Below are positions 1-6,752 of a stretch of DNA of 9,509 nucleotides, one piece after another. The position numbers and the translations under genes are program-made. Positions within the stretch are counted from its first letter, which is position 1; the number at the start of each line of letters is the position of its first letter. Below the pieces are notes generated by a model. That model worked only from the letters and a program-made list of their open reading frames with translations. It did not search any database and was not told the DNA's origin. The stretch comes from an uncultured Aeromonadales bacterium (GTDB taxonomy: Bacteria > Pseudomonadota > Gammaproteobacteria > Enterobacterales > Succinivibrionaceae): positions 1-9,509 of the forward strand of contig CADBNP010000340.1 in assembly GCA_902796095.1 (NCBI GenBank), written 5' to 3'.

Positions 1-1418
1 CCAGGGGGATCTACTATACTCCGCAGAAGGTCGTGGGGTGGCTGATCAACGGATTCAGTGACTGCGATATGCTGGGAGACGGCATCAGGTATTACGATCC
101 GTGCTGCGGGACAGGAAATTTTCTGATCAACCTTCCGGAAATTGTTCCGTGGAAAAAAATGAGGGGATCCGACATAGATTCCGTCGCTGTATCCATCTGC
201 CGTATTAATGTGTTTCTCAGATCTCCTGATATCCCTCTGAAGGAGCTCTACAGCAGAATAACAGTTTCAGATTATCTGAAGGATGATTACGTATTTTCCG
301 GAGAGAAGGACAAGGGTGATTCTCTCTGCGTGCTGGGCAACCCGCCATGGGGAGTATCCTACGATCCGAAGGAGAAGCAGAAATTCTCTGGATATTTTGA
401 ATCGGTTGGTCCCAAATTATGCGAAAGCTTTGCTCTTTTTCTGGAGCGGAGCATCAGTATAACAGAGCCCGGTGACTGCATCAGTTTCGTCCTTCCTGAG
501 AGCATTCTCGGCACGGCGTGCCATTTCCCCGTCAGACGTCTGATAGCGGAGCACGGATCAGTGGTTGGATGCAGATTTATGGGAATTCAGTTTGACGGGG
601 TTTCGTGTCCGAGTGTGATCCTGACTGTCAGACGGGAGAAGCCAAATCCGGATGAACATATGCTGAGGTGCAGAAATGCCGTGATAACAGCTGCGGGGAA
701 AAATTATGTGATTTCAGAGGATCGCCCGTTTGAGAGTGAGTTCGACATCGGCATGGAGGACAATGAGTACCGTCTTCTCAACAGGATCCTGAATGCGGAA
801 GGAGTCACCTATCTTAAGGATCAGGCCGACTGGGCGCTTGGCATTGTAACCGGTGACAATGCATCAAAGCTCAGGGAGGAAAAATTCAAAAGATCCGAGC
901 CGATCCTGAAGGGTATAAACATAGACAGGTACAGGATCAACCACAAAAATATCAACTATATAGAATTTGTTCCGGAGGAGTTTCAGCAGGTGGCCAGGGA
1001 GGAGTTTTACCGTGCTCCGGAAAAACTGTTCTACCGGTTTATCAACAAGGATCTTATAGTGGCCTATGACAGCCATGGCATGCTTTCGCTCAACAGCGCA
1101 AATATTCTCATACCGCGGATCCCGGGGCTGAGCATGAAGTATATTCTTCTGCTTCTTAATTCAAGGATTGCAAGATACATTTATCAGAAGAAGTTTAAGG
1201 CAACAAAGGTGCTGAGATCCCATCTGGAAAGCATTCCTCTCGTGATCCCGACGTCTGAGCAGCAGGAGAAGTTCCTGGAGCTGGCTGACAGACTGCTGGA
1301 TAGTCATATTTCGAGCAGTGAGGAGGATGAGATCAGAAATGATGTGGATCTTCGGCTCGCGCCCATGTACGGGCTTGATGAAAAGGAAATGGACATGCTG
1401 TTTGAACTGATCAGGTAA
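1..1418 (+). CDS. N6-adenine DNA methyltransferase with TaqI-like specificity domain, 5'-truncated by the window edge
   Basis: Transfers a methyl group from S-adenosylmethionine to adenine N6 in a specific DNA target. The frame is open from position 3, and the first residues (GIYYTPQKVVGWLINGF, 6-56) match motif X of gamma-class adenine methyltransferases, so the gene starts upstream and the in-frame GTG at 33 is not the start. Counting from that GTG, motif I DPCCGTGNF (SAM binding) is at residues 22-30, an acidic motif II-like GSDID at 45-49, and the catalytic motif IV NPPW at 103-106. From about residue 285 on the protein resembles the TaqI-like target-recognition region of Eco57I/TaqI-type enzymes: an ILKGINIDRY segment, then IPRIPGLSMKYILLLLNSRI and IPLVIPTSEQQEKF. 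The end at TAA 1416-1418 is natural. No nuclease domain is visible; a type IIG enzyme would carry it at the missing N-terminus. Orphan methyltransferase and type IIG remain equally possible. The class is secure, the target unknown. Confidence 0.9.
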   Translation, partial: RGIYYTPQKVVGWLINGFSDCDMLGDGIRYYDPCCGTGNFLINLPEIVPWKKMRGSDIDSVAVSICRINVFLRSPDIPLKELYSRITVSDYLKDDYVFSGEKDKGDSLCVLGNPPWGVSYDPKEKQKFSGYFESVGPKLCESFALFLERSISITEPGDCISFVLPESILGTACHFPVRRLIAEHGSVVGCRFMGIQFDGVSCPSVILTVRREKPNPDEHMLRCRNAVITAAGKNYVISEDRPFESEFDIGMEDNEYRLLNRILNAEGVTYLKDQADWALGIVTGDNASKLREEKFKRSEPILKGINIDRYRINHKNINYIEFVPEEFQQVAREEFYRAPEKLFYRFINKDLIVAYDSHGMLSLNSANILIPRIPGLSMKYILLLLNSRIARYIYQKKFKATKVLRSHLESIPLVIPTSEQQEKFLELADRLLDSHISSSEEDEIRNDVDLRLAPMYGLDEKEMDMLFELIR

Positions 1419-1440
1419 CAGAATTCAGAAAGTGCGTACG

Positions 1441-1478
1441 GAAATGATTCTGCAGGAAATACCCCTGGGAATCATTTC
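1441..1478. other. Perfect 10-bp inverted repeat (hairpin) after the methyltransferase gene
   Basis: GAAATGATTC (1441-1450) and its exact reverse complement GAATCATTTC (1469-1478) flank an inner CAGG/CCTG pairing (1453-1456 with 1464-1467), giving a long stem with a short loop 22 bases after the stop codon. No T-run follows on the plus strand, so a classical rho-independent terminator is not supported. It may protect a 3' end, act as a protein site, or serve as a leader structure for the short thrS-like frame just downstream. Confidence 0.6.
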
Positions 1479-1521
1479 ACGGCAGGTTAAAATATTATCA
1501 ATGGGAATCAGGAGACGTGAT

Positions 1522-1560
1522 TTGATTTTGTCTGTTACACTACCTGATGGAAGTTTTTGA
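1522..1560 (+). pseudogene. Possible remnant of the 5' end of thrS (threonyl-tRNA synthetase TGS domain)
   Basis: An AGGAG at 1510-1514 sits 7 bases before a TTG at 1522. That frame reads M(L)ILSVTLPDGSF and stops at TGA 1558-1560. The [IV]TLPDGS string is the signature of the first residues of threonyl-tRNA synthetases (MPVITLPDGS in E. coli), which begin with a TGS domain. Only about twelve codons are present before the reading frame ends. The same frame also has an ATG at 1501. What is seen is the ribosome binding site, the start and the motif; that this is a real thrS scar is inference. A short leader peptide or coincidence are the alternatives. Confidence 0.3.
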
Positions 1561-1882
1561 TACTGGTTTATCGGAAAAAAACATGGATTTGAGTAAATAC
1601 GCAAAGGAACAGATTATTTTTGCAACAAGAAGCGGGATTGATCATATCGTCTGGGATATGCTTAACAACAATGGCGTTGTTAATAATTCCAATGATGAAT
1701 TTTTTGATAACTTCAGGGAAGCACTGAGATATCTGGAAATAGACTGTTCATCAATAGAAAATATGGATAAAACGAATGTGCTGACTCTTGATCGTGAAAT
1801 TTTTGAAATTGCGAAAAAGTTTAATCAGAAGTATAAGAACGTTCAGGGTATTCCTGACTGCGATATTCTTGGCGAAAATTAA
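1547..1882 (+). CDS. Hypothetical protein, AT-rich orphan ORF (111 aa)
   Basis: I do not recognise this protein. It is soluble, with no membrane segment or signal peptide, rich in Asn, Asp, Lys and Ile, and predicted mostly helical (KYAKEQIIFATRSGIDHIVWDM at about residues 17-38, then EIFEIAKKFNQKYKNVQ near the C-terminus). No catalytic motif stands out. Its base composition is clearly more AT-rich than the DUF5718, rsuA and tkt genes, which suggests recent acquisition. The start is uncertain. ATG 1547 has no ribosome binding site and overlaps the thrS-like frame out of phase; ATG 1583 (MDLSKYAKEQ) has a weak GGA a suitable distance upstream and is equally likely. It could be a degraded part of a larger mobile or restriction-associated protein. 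Confidence 0.5.
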   Translation: MEVFDTGLSEKNMDLSKYAKEQIIFATRSGIDHIVWDMLNNNGVVNNSNDEFFDNFREALRYLEIDCSSIENMDKTNVLTLDREIFEIAKKFNQKYKNVQGIPDCDILGEN

Positions 1883-1934
1883 AACCGAAAGGGCAGGGCA
1901 GAACTATTTTTGTGTTTTATAAGGATTTCTTACT

Positions 1935-2759
1935 ATGGATTTGACAAACGTACTCGGATTTGGTGTGGCCGGAAATTTTGCCGGACATCTGGAGCAGGCG
2001 GGAGAGGCCGCTGATTTCAGGGCAATCAGAACAGCCGAGGCCAAGGCTCCAAAGGCTGTTTTTCCTTTTTATCTTCCGGGAATGAGCGACAGCTTTTTGT
2101 CAGTATACCCTTTAAGCAGTGACACCATCCGCTTTCCCGAGGGTGCCGACAATCTCCAGATTGAGCCTGAGGTCGGTGTGCTGTTCAATATCAATTATGC
2201 CGGTGATTCTGTTTTGAGTCTTTCTGCCGAGTGCTTCGGAGCGTACAACGACTGCTCCATAAGACGGCCGGGTGCAAGAAAGATTTCTGAAAAGAAAAAC
2301 TGGGGTGAGTGTTCGAAGGGATTTTCTGACGTTACCGTGCCTGTAGATCGTTTTGCCCAGGGCGGAGTCCTTGACAGCTACCGCATTGCCAGTTTTCTGA
2401 TCCGGGACGGTCAGTGTCATGCCTATGGTGTGGACAGTGCCGTTGCCGACTACAGCTACATGTATGAGAAACTTACTGAATGGATTGTGGACAGACTTAA
2501 CAATCAGAAGGATGAGGGACCTGTTGAGGACATTCACAGCTATATCATGAAGCTCAGCCGTCCGGCCAGATGCCTTATATCCATAGGAGCCACCAGGTAT
2601 ACCGAGTTCGGAAGCACCAACTACTTGAAAAAAGGAGATCTCAGTGTTGTAGCTGTCTACAGTTCAGAGGATTATTCGCCGTCGGATATTTCTGAGCTTG
2701 TTTCTGGACAGAAGTTCTCTGAAATCAGATGTCCTCTTCTTGTTCAGAAGGTTGTCTGA
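1935..2759 (+). CDS. DUF5718 family protein, possibly fumarylacetoacetate-hydrolase-like fold
   Basis: The N-terminus NVLGFGVAGNFAGHLEQAGEAADF (residues 5-28) is the hallmark of the DUF5718 family, whose function I do not know to be established. The core looks like the fumarylacetoacetate hydrolase fold: an IEPEVGVLF strand with an E-x-E pair (E77, E79) that would supply metal ligands, then FGAYNDCSIR (101-110), comparable to the ANDVSARD segment of that superfamily, and KKNWGECSKGF (120-130), in the position of its substrate-binding lysine loop. The family call rests on the N-terminal motif; the fold comparison is inference. AAGGA at 1921-1925 lies 9 bases before the ATG. No signal peptide is seen, so it is cytosolic. 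The downstream membrane protein begins 3 bases after its stop, so the two are probably cotranscribed and perhaps translationally coupled. Confidence 0.8.
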   Translation: MDLTNVLGFGVAGNFAGHLEQAGEAADFRAIRTAEAKAPKAVFPFYLPGMSDSFLSVYPLSSDTIRFPEGADNLQIEPEVGVLFNINYAGDSVLSLSAECFGAYNDCSIRRPGARKISEKKNWGECSKGFSDVTVPVDRFAQGGVLDSYRIASFLIRDGQCHAYGVDSAVADYSYMYEKLTEWIVDRLNNQKDEGPVEDIHSYIMKLSRPARCLISIGATRYTEFGSTNYLKKGDLSVVAVYSSEDYSPSDISELVSGQKFSEIRCPLLVQKVV

Positions 2760-2762
2760 TAC

Positions 2763-3290
2763 GTGGAGCTTACAGTTATTCCGGAGGAAATTGCCTGCAT
2801 GAGGCAGGAACTCAGAAGGATCAGATCGCTGGAGCTCGGTGTCGTTCTGCTGATTTCGGTTCCGCTGTTTATTTCCGTTCTGGATCTGGCACTGAGGGAT
2901 GCCGCTGCGGTGATCCCTTCTGTCCATTACTGGAGTTTTGTGTTCCTTGCTCTTGCTGCTGTAGTCTGGCAGTGGATACGGTATGCGGCTCTCTGTCAAC
3001 GTCTGAAGCAGAGTGAAAATGTACCCGAAGTTTTTGCTGCTGATTTTTATCAGATAGCAGTCTGGGAACCCCGCATCCTGCTGTTTACGCTTTCTCTTTT
3101 TATGACGGCTGTATATTTTACCGGTATGCTGGGGGCAGGCGGTGAGACCGGTCTCCGCTACACCGTGATCCCCGGCGGAGCGGCTGTGATAGCAAGCTGT
3201 ATGCGTGGCTATATCAGATCAAGGGATCTTACCTCAAGAATTCTGAAAAAGTACTACAGGTGCGGGGCAGGATCTGAGGATTCGCCGTGA
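2763..3290 (+). CDS. Uncharacterised inner-membrane protein with four predicted helices
   Basis: A 175-residue protein starting at GTG 2763, three bases after the stop of the DUF5718 gene. An in-frame TGA at 2757-2759 limits the start, and AGAAGG at 2746-2751 inside the upstream gene can serve as ribosome binding site. ATG 2799 is a fallback start. A short charged N-terminal helix (MRQELRRIRSLE, 13-24) precedes two hydrophobic helices (about 25-44 and 55-75). A loop of some 25 residues follows (RLKQSENVPEVFAADFYQIAVWEPR), then two more helices (about 105-125 and 133-150) and a basic C-terminus (RSRDLTSRILKKYYR). I recognise no family. The abutting arrangement suggests it works with, or is expressed with, the DUF5718 protein. 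Confidence 0.65.
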   Translation: MELTVIPEEIACMRQELRRIRSLELGVVLLISVPLFISVLDLALRDAAAVIPSVHYWSFVFLALAAVVWQWIRYAALCQRLKQSENVPEVFAADFYQIAVWEPRILLFTLSLFMTAVYFTGMLGAGGETGLRYTVIPGGAAVIASCMRGYIRSRDLTSRILKKYYRCGAGSEDSP

Positions 3291-3337
3291 TTTATAACTG
3301 CGGGAAAACTCCTGCGGATTGTTAACGAATAAAAATT

Positions 3338-3353
3338 AGAGGTGTCAATTTTG
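3338..3353 (+). promoter_or_regulatory. Ribosome binding site fixing the TTG start of rsuA
   Basis: AGAGGTG at 3338-3344 lies seven bases before TTG 3351, an ideal Shine-Dalgarno spacing. The in-frame GTG at 3342 overlaps this site and has nothing suitable upstream, so TTG 3351 is the better start. It gives MSEAKRLDRFL, close in length to the N-terminus of E. coli RsuA (MRLDKFI). Confidence 0.7.
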
Positions 3354-4055
3354 TCTGAAGCTAAAAGACTGGATCGTTTTTTAAGTGAATGCTTTGAAAT
3401 CAGCAGATCCGTTTCCGGAAAGATGATCAGATCAGGGCAGGCTGCAGTAAACGGCGTGACTGTAAGAGATCCAGCCTTCAAGACGGTGACGGGTGATTCC
3501 GTTGAGTTTATGGGGCAGTGTGTTCAGGTATATGACAAACTTTACTATATGCTGAACAAGCCAGAGGGGTGTGTCTGTGCCAATGATGATTCGCACAACC
3601 CGGTTGTTTTCGTGCATATGAGGGATATACCCGGAATTAATTCATGTCACTGCGTAGGCAGACTGGATCTTGATACCACCGGTCTGCTTCTGATAACAAA
3701 TGATGGCCAGTGGTCCCACAGAATCTCGTCGCCGAAGAAGCATCTGGGCAAGACCTACCGGGTTATGCTGGCGGATCCGGTGAATGACGATATGATATCA
3801 AAGCTCAGGACCGGAATTCTGCTTACCGGTGAAAAGAAGCCAACCTCTCCTGCAGACGTGCAGGTAAAGGGTGATCATGAGATTGATCTTGTGATTTATG
3901 AGGGAAGATACCATCAGGTCAAGAGAATGATCCAGGCCTGCGGCAACCTGGTGGTGGCTCTTCACCGCACGGCAGTCGGACCTCTTGTTCTGGATCCTTC
4001 TCTGGAGACGGGGCAGTACCGGCCTCTCAGTGCGGAGGAGATAGGACTTTTCTAA
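3351..4055 (+). CDS. rsuA: 16S rRNA pseudouridine(516) synthase RsuA
   Basis: Isomerises uridine 516 of 16S rRNA to pseudouridine during small-subunit assembly. Numbered from the TTG start the protein has 234 residues (E. coli RsuA has 231). An S4-type RNA-binding domain covers about residues 4-57 (RLDRFLSECFEISRSVSGKMIRSGQAAVNG). The synthase domain follows, with YYMLNKPEGCVC at about 65-76, the catalytic motif GRLDLDTTG at 103-111 (catalytic Asp106), DDGQWSHRISSPKKH, the KTYRV strand, and EGRYHQVKRMIQACGN near 184-199. These segments match RsuA rather than RluB, RluE or RluF, notably DGQWSHRI and the C-terminal GQYRPLSAEEI. It lies 60 bases after the four-helix membrane protein gene. That gap has a small hairpin (3300-3315) but no T-run, so read-through from upstream is possible. 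A strong hairpin follows the gene. Confidence 0.93.
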   Translation: MSEAKRLDRFLSECFEISRSVSGKMIRSGQAAVNGVTVRDPAFKTVTGDSVEFMGQCVQVYDKLYYMLNKPEGCVCANDDSHNPVVFVHMRDIPGINSCHCVGRLDLDTTGLLLITNDGQWSHRISSPKKHLGKTYRVMLADPVNDDMISKLRTGILLTGEKKPTSPADVQVKGDHEIDLVIYEGRYHQVKRMIQACGNLVVALHRTAVGPLVLDPSLETGQYRPLSAEEIGLF

Positions 4056-4064
4056 GATTATTCC

Positions 4065-4092
4065 GGGAACCCTGTGCATTGCACAGGTTCCC
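4065..4092. terminator. Strong hairpin between convergent genes, likely bidirectional terminator
   Basis: GGGAAC (4065-4070) plus CTGTGC (4072-4077) pair with GCACAG (4081-4086) plus GTTCCC (4087-4092), leaving one bulged C and a 3-base loop. It begins 10 bases after the rsuA stop and ends 6 bases before the stop end of the convergent DUF486 gene. Neither side has a good T-run, so termination strength is uncertain, but position and stability fit a shared terminator. Confidence 0.6.
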
Positions 4093-4097
4093 AGGCA

Positions 4098-4451
4098 TCA
4101 TGAATTGAAGAGCCTGTCGCGGAAAATGAAGAACAGTGCCATGACTATGCACAGGCAGGCCCAAACATAATCCCACTTGAAGTTTTCCTTCATGAAGAAG
4201 ATGGTGAAGGGGATGAACACTGTCAGGGAGATTGCCTCCTGGATAATTTTGATCTGGGAGACGGTAAGAGTATGACTCGCAATTCTTACCGCAGGTATCA
4301 TCAGCACATATTCGAAGAAGGCTATTCCCCAGGAGACGATGATTGCCATCAGTACCGGATTGTCAGAATGAGATTTGAGATGACCGAACCAAGCAAAGGC
4401 CATCATAACGTTACTGTTGATAAGCAGAAATATAGCTATCCAGACACTCAT
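4098..4451 (-). CDS. DUF486 / DMT-superfamily small membrane protein
   Basis: A 117-residue integral membrane protein of the DUF486 family, a small branch of the drug/metabolite transporter superfamily; I know of no established substrate. Four hydrophobic helices are visible at about residues 3-22, 33-52, 70-88 and 94-112. Family signatures are AFAWFGHLK (18-26), IVSWGIAFFEYVLMIPAVRI (38-57) and QIKIIQEAISL (66-76), and the length is normal for the family. The ATG at 4451-4449 has no strong ribosome binding site upstream. It is convergent with rsuA and divergent from tkt, with 163 bases to the tkt start that must contain promoters for both directions. Members of this type are thought to act as dimers, as is general for four-helix DMT proteins; that is family knowledge, not visible here. 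Confidence 0.88.
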   Translation of the reverse strand: MSVWIAIFLLINSNVMMAFAWFGHLKSHSDNPVLMAIIVSWGIAFFEYVLMIPAVRIASHTLTVSQIKIIQEAISLTVFIPFTIFFMKENFKWDYVWACLCIVMALFFIFRDRLFNS

Positions 4452-4481
4452 AAATTGCTGACCGTGATTGAATTTTAGACA

Positions 4482-4552
4482 GTGACAATTCTATCACTAT
4501 TCTTTGTTTTGAACAGTTTTTTTAATGATTTTTATCACAAAAAATCGTGACA
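4482..4552. promoter_or_regulatory. Two inverted pairs of GTGAYA half-sites between DUF486 gene and tkt
   Basis: An 18-bp palindrome AGTGACA-N4-TATCACT fills 4481-4498. A second pair is everted: TATCAC at 4533-4538 and GTGACA at 4547-4552. Each of the four half-sites reads GTGACA or GTGATA, so the same motif occurs four times in 71 bases of an otherwise AT-rich divergent promoter region. The last half-site is only 20 bases upstream of the tkt -10 hexamer. The layout resembles operator sites for a dimeric regulator. The half-site spacing does not fit CRP (TGTGA-N6-TCACA). Which protein binds is unknown. Confidence 0.4.
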
Positions 4553-4569
4553 AGACATGACGGATTTTA

Positions 4570-4608
4570 TGGTACAATTTCACCCAAAGTACTTTTTGTT
4601 TTTAGGAG
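4570..4608 (+). promoter_or_regulatory. Extended -10 promoter and ribosome binding site of tkt
   Basis: TGGTACAAT at 4570-4578 is an extended -10 element (TGn followed by TACAAT). No -35 hexamer lies at the usual 16-18 bases: the best candidate, GTGACA at 4547-4552, is 20 bases away, so the TG extension probably compensates. Runs of A and T just upstream (4515-4545) could act as an UP element. Transcription would start near 4585. The Shine-Dalgarno AGGAG at 4604-4608 is six bases before the ATG. Confidence 0.6.
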
Positions 4609-4614
4609 TTAAAG

Positions 4615-6603
4615 ATGCTTTCTAGCAGAGAATTGGCTAATGCAGTTCGTGCTCTCAGTATGGACGCTATTCAGAAGGCTAAGTCAGGTCATCCTGGAGC
4701 ACCCATGGGTATGGCTGATATTGCCGAGGTATTGTGGAGACATTTTTTAAAGCACGATCCGAAGAAACCTGACTGGTGCAACAGGGATCGTTTCGTCCTG
4801 TCAAACGGTCACGGATCCATGCTCCTGTATTCTCTGCTGCACCTGACTGGGTATGATTTATCCATTGATGACATAAAGAATTTCAGACAGCTTCATTCAA
4901 AGACTCCCGGTCATCCCGAGTACGGCTATGCACCTGGTGTGGAGACAACAACAGGCCCTCTTGGTCAGGGTATTACCAATGCAGTAGGCATGGCTCTTGC
5001 CGAAAAGGTTCTGGCAGCAAACTTCAACCGTCCTGATTATCCGATTGTCGATCACTACACCTATGTATTTATGGGTGACGGATGTCTGATGGAGGGTGTG
5101 TCTCACGAGGCATGCTCTCTTGCCGGCACACTGAAGCTGGGTAAACTCATTGCATTCTGGGATGACAACGGAATCTCCATTGACGGCGCGACCTCCGGCT
5201 GGTTTGCCGAAGATACGGCAGCCCGCTTCTCTTCCTACGGCTGGCAGGTTATTAAGGTTGACGGTCATGATGCCATTGCCATCTCCCGTGCCATTGAAGA
5301 GGCCCAGGCCGATGCTGAGCATCCTACTCTGATCTGCTGCAAGACTGTTATCGGCTTCGGAGCTCCGAAGCAGGGTACCAGCGGAGTTCACGGATCTCCT
5401 CTTGGTGATGACGGTGTAGAGGCTGCAAGAAAGACTCTCGGCTGGAATTATCCTGCATTTGAAATTCCGCAGGAATACTACGACGAATGGAGTGCTGTAG
5501 AGGGCGGTGAGAAGGAATACGCCATCTGGAGTGAAATGTTTGAGAACTACAGAAAGGATTATCCGGAACTGGCTGCGGAATATTCAAGACGCATGAAGGG
5601 CGAGCTTCCTGCCGACTGGGCTGAAAAGTCTGATGCCTTTATCAGGCAGCTACAGAGCAATCCTGCCAAGCTTGCCACCCGCAAGGCCAGTCAGAACGCT
5701 CTTGATGCATACGGAGCACTTCTTCCTGAATTCCTTGGGGGATCTGCAGATCTTGCCCCAAGCAACCTGACTATACACAAGAATTCCAAATCAATTACAC
5801 CGGATGATGCTTCAGGCAACTATGTTCACTACGGCGTAAGAGAGTTCGGCATGAGTGCCATTATGAACGGAGTGATGCTGCACGGCGGCTTCAGACCGTA
5901 CGGTGCCACCTTCCTGATGTTTATGGAATATGCCAAGAATGCGGTTCGCATGGCAGCTCTTATGAAGCTTCCTGTAATTTTTGTATATACCCACGACTCC
6001 ATAGGTCTGGGCGAGGACGGTCCTACCCATCAGCCGGTGGAACAGACCTCTTCTCTTCGTATAACACCTAATATGAGCGTATGGCGTCCTTGTGATCAGG
6101 TTGAGTCGGCTGTTGCATGGAAGGCTGCGGTTGAAAGAATGGACGGTCCTACATCTCTTATTTTTTCGAGACAGGGACTTGCTCAGATGGATCGCACAGC
6201 GAAACAGCTTGATAACGTATACCGCGGCGGCTACATCCTCATGGACTGCCAGGGACAGCCTGAACTTATTCTCATAGCTACAGGCTCCGAGGTTGAACTT
6301 GCTGTAAAGGCTGCTGATGTTCTTACTGCCGAAGGTCGCAAAGTAAGAGTTGTTTCCATGCCTAACACCTTTGAATTTGATCGTCAGGATCAGGAGTACC
6401 GCAATAAGGTTCTGCCTCCTGAAGTTACCGCAAGAGTTGCAGTTGAAGCAGGTATTACCGATTTCTGGTACAAGTATGTGGGACTTAACGGAAAGGTTGT
6501 GGGACTTGATCGTTTCGGCGAGTCAGCTCCTGCAGAGGTTCTGTTCAGGGAATTTGGATTTACAGTTGAAAATGTTGTTTCAGTTGCAAAATCTGTCCTT
6601 TAA
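4615..6603 (+). CDS. tkt: Transketolase
   Basis: Thiamine-diphosphate enzyme of the non-oxidative pentose phosphate pathway. It moves two-carbon ketol units between xylulose-5-phosphate and ribose-5-phosphate or erythrose-4-phosphate in the cytosol. The length of 662 residues is normal for bacterial enzymes. All key residues are present: His26 (SGHPG), His66 (NGHGS), His100, the cofactor and Mg-binding motif GDG (154-156) through DDN (Asn185), His259 (GVHGSPLG), and Arg356. The catalytic Glu410 in GVREFGM, His460-Asp461, GEDGPTH (466-472) and Arg519 are also intact. The pyrophosphate domain covers about 1-320, the pyrimidine domain about 345-525, and the C-terminal domain the rest ([16 protein letters not shown] at 552-567). 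It appears monocistronic: own extended -10 promoter and ribosome binding site upstream, rho-independent terminator downstream. The DUF486 gene is divergent. The sequence does not say whether this is the only tkt (tktA-type) or one of two copies. Confidence 0.97.
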   Translation: MLSSRELANAVRALSMDAIQKAKSGHPGAPMGMADIAEVLWRHFLKHDPKKPDWCNRDRFVLSNGHGSMLLYSLLHLTGYDLSIDDIKNFRQLHSKTPGHPEYGYAPGVETTTGPLGQGITNAVGMALAEKVLAANFNRPDYPIVDHYTYVFMGDGCLMEGVSHEACSLAGTLKLGKLIAFWDDNGISIDGATSGWFAEDTAARFSSYGWQVIKVDGHDAIAISRAIEEAQADAEHPTLICCKTVIGFGAPKQGTSGVHGSPLGDDGVEAARKTLGWNYPAFEIPQEYYDEWSAVEGGEKEYAIWSEMFENYRKDYPELAAEYSRRMKGELPADWAEKSDAFIRQLQSNPAKLATRKASQNALDAYGALLPEFLGGSADLAPSNLTIHKNSKSITPDDASGNYVHYGVREFGMSAIMNGVMLHGGFRPYGATFLMFMEYAKNAVRMAALMKLPVIFVYTHDSIGLGEDGPTHQPVEQTSSLRITPNMSVWRPCDQVESAVAWKAAVERMDGPTSLIFSRQGLAQMDRTAKQLDNVYRGGYILMDCQGQPELILIATGSEVELAVKAADVLTAEGRKVRVVSMPNTFEFDRQDQEYRNKVLPPEVTARVAVEAGITDFWYKYVGLNGKVVGLDRFGESAPAEVLFREFGFTVENVVSVAKSVL

Positions 6604-6633
6604 TCTGATCCAGATCTGAAAGATTATTAAATG

Positions 6634-6660
6634 CCGGTTTCCTTTTGAAGCCGGTTTTTT
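6634..6660 (+). terminator. Rho-independent terminator of tkt
   Basis: CCGGTTTC (6634-6641) pairs with GAAGCCGG (6647-6654) as an 8-bp stem with one G-U pair and a 5-base loop, followed directly by TTTTTT (6655-6660), 31 bases after the tkt stop. On the opposite strand only a weak T-rich stretch follows, so it may act less well as terminator for the convergent membrane-protein gene. Confidence 0.85.
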
Positions 6661-6752
6661 ATGTCGCCGGTCTGTTCAGACTGAAAATTGATTTTGGCAG
6701 CATGGCTGCTTTATGGAGCCCTGACTGTGTGCATCGACCGGAGAATTCAGGA

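Noticed and set aside
864..1076. Minus-strand ORF inside the methyltransferase gene
   Set aside because: Antisense to the conserved target-recognition region; no start signals and no recognisable protein features.
2112..2537. Minus-strand ORF of 141 codons within the DUF5718 gene
   Set aside because: It mirrors a clearly coding frame with family motifs on the plus strand and has no ribosome binding site.
3300..3315. Small hairpin before rsuA as a terminator or attenuator
   Set aside because: Six pairs including one G-U, no following T-run, so it gives no support for termination between the membrane-protein gene and rsuA.
4481..4498. CRP site in the tkt upstream region
   Set aside because: The half-sites are GTGA and TCAC separated by 8 bases, whereas CRP requires TGTGA-N6-TCACA.
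4897..5391. Minus-strand ORF of 164 codons within tkt
   Set aside because: Antisense to the conserved thiamine-diphosphate-binding region of transketolase; the open frame is a result of codon bias.
6694..6716. GCAGC-ATG-GCTGC hairpin downstream of tkt as a second terminator
   Set aside because: Only five base pairs with a three-base loop and no real T-run on either strand.
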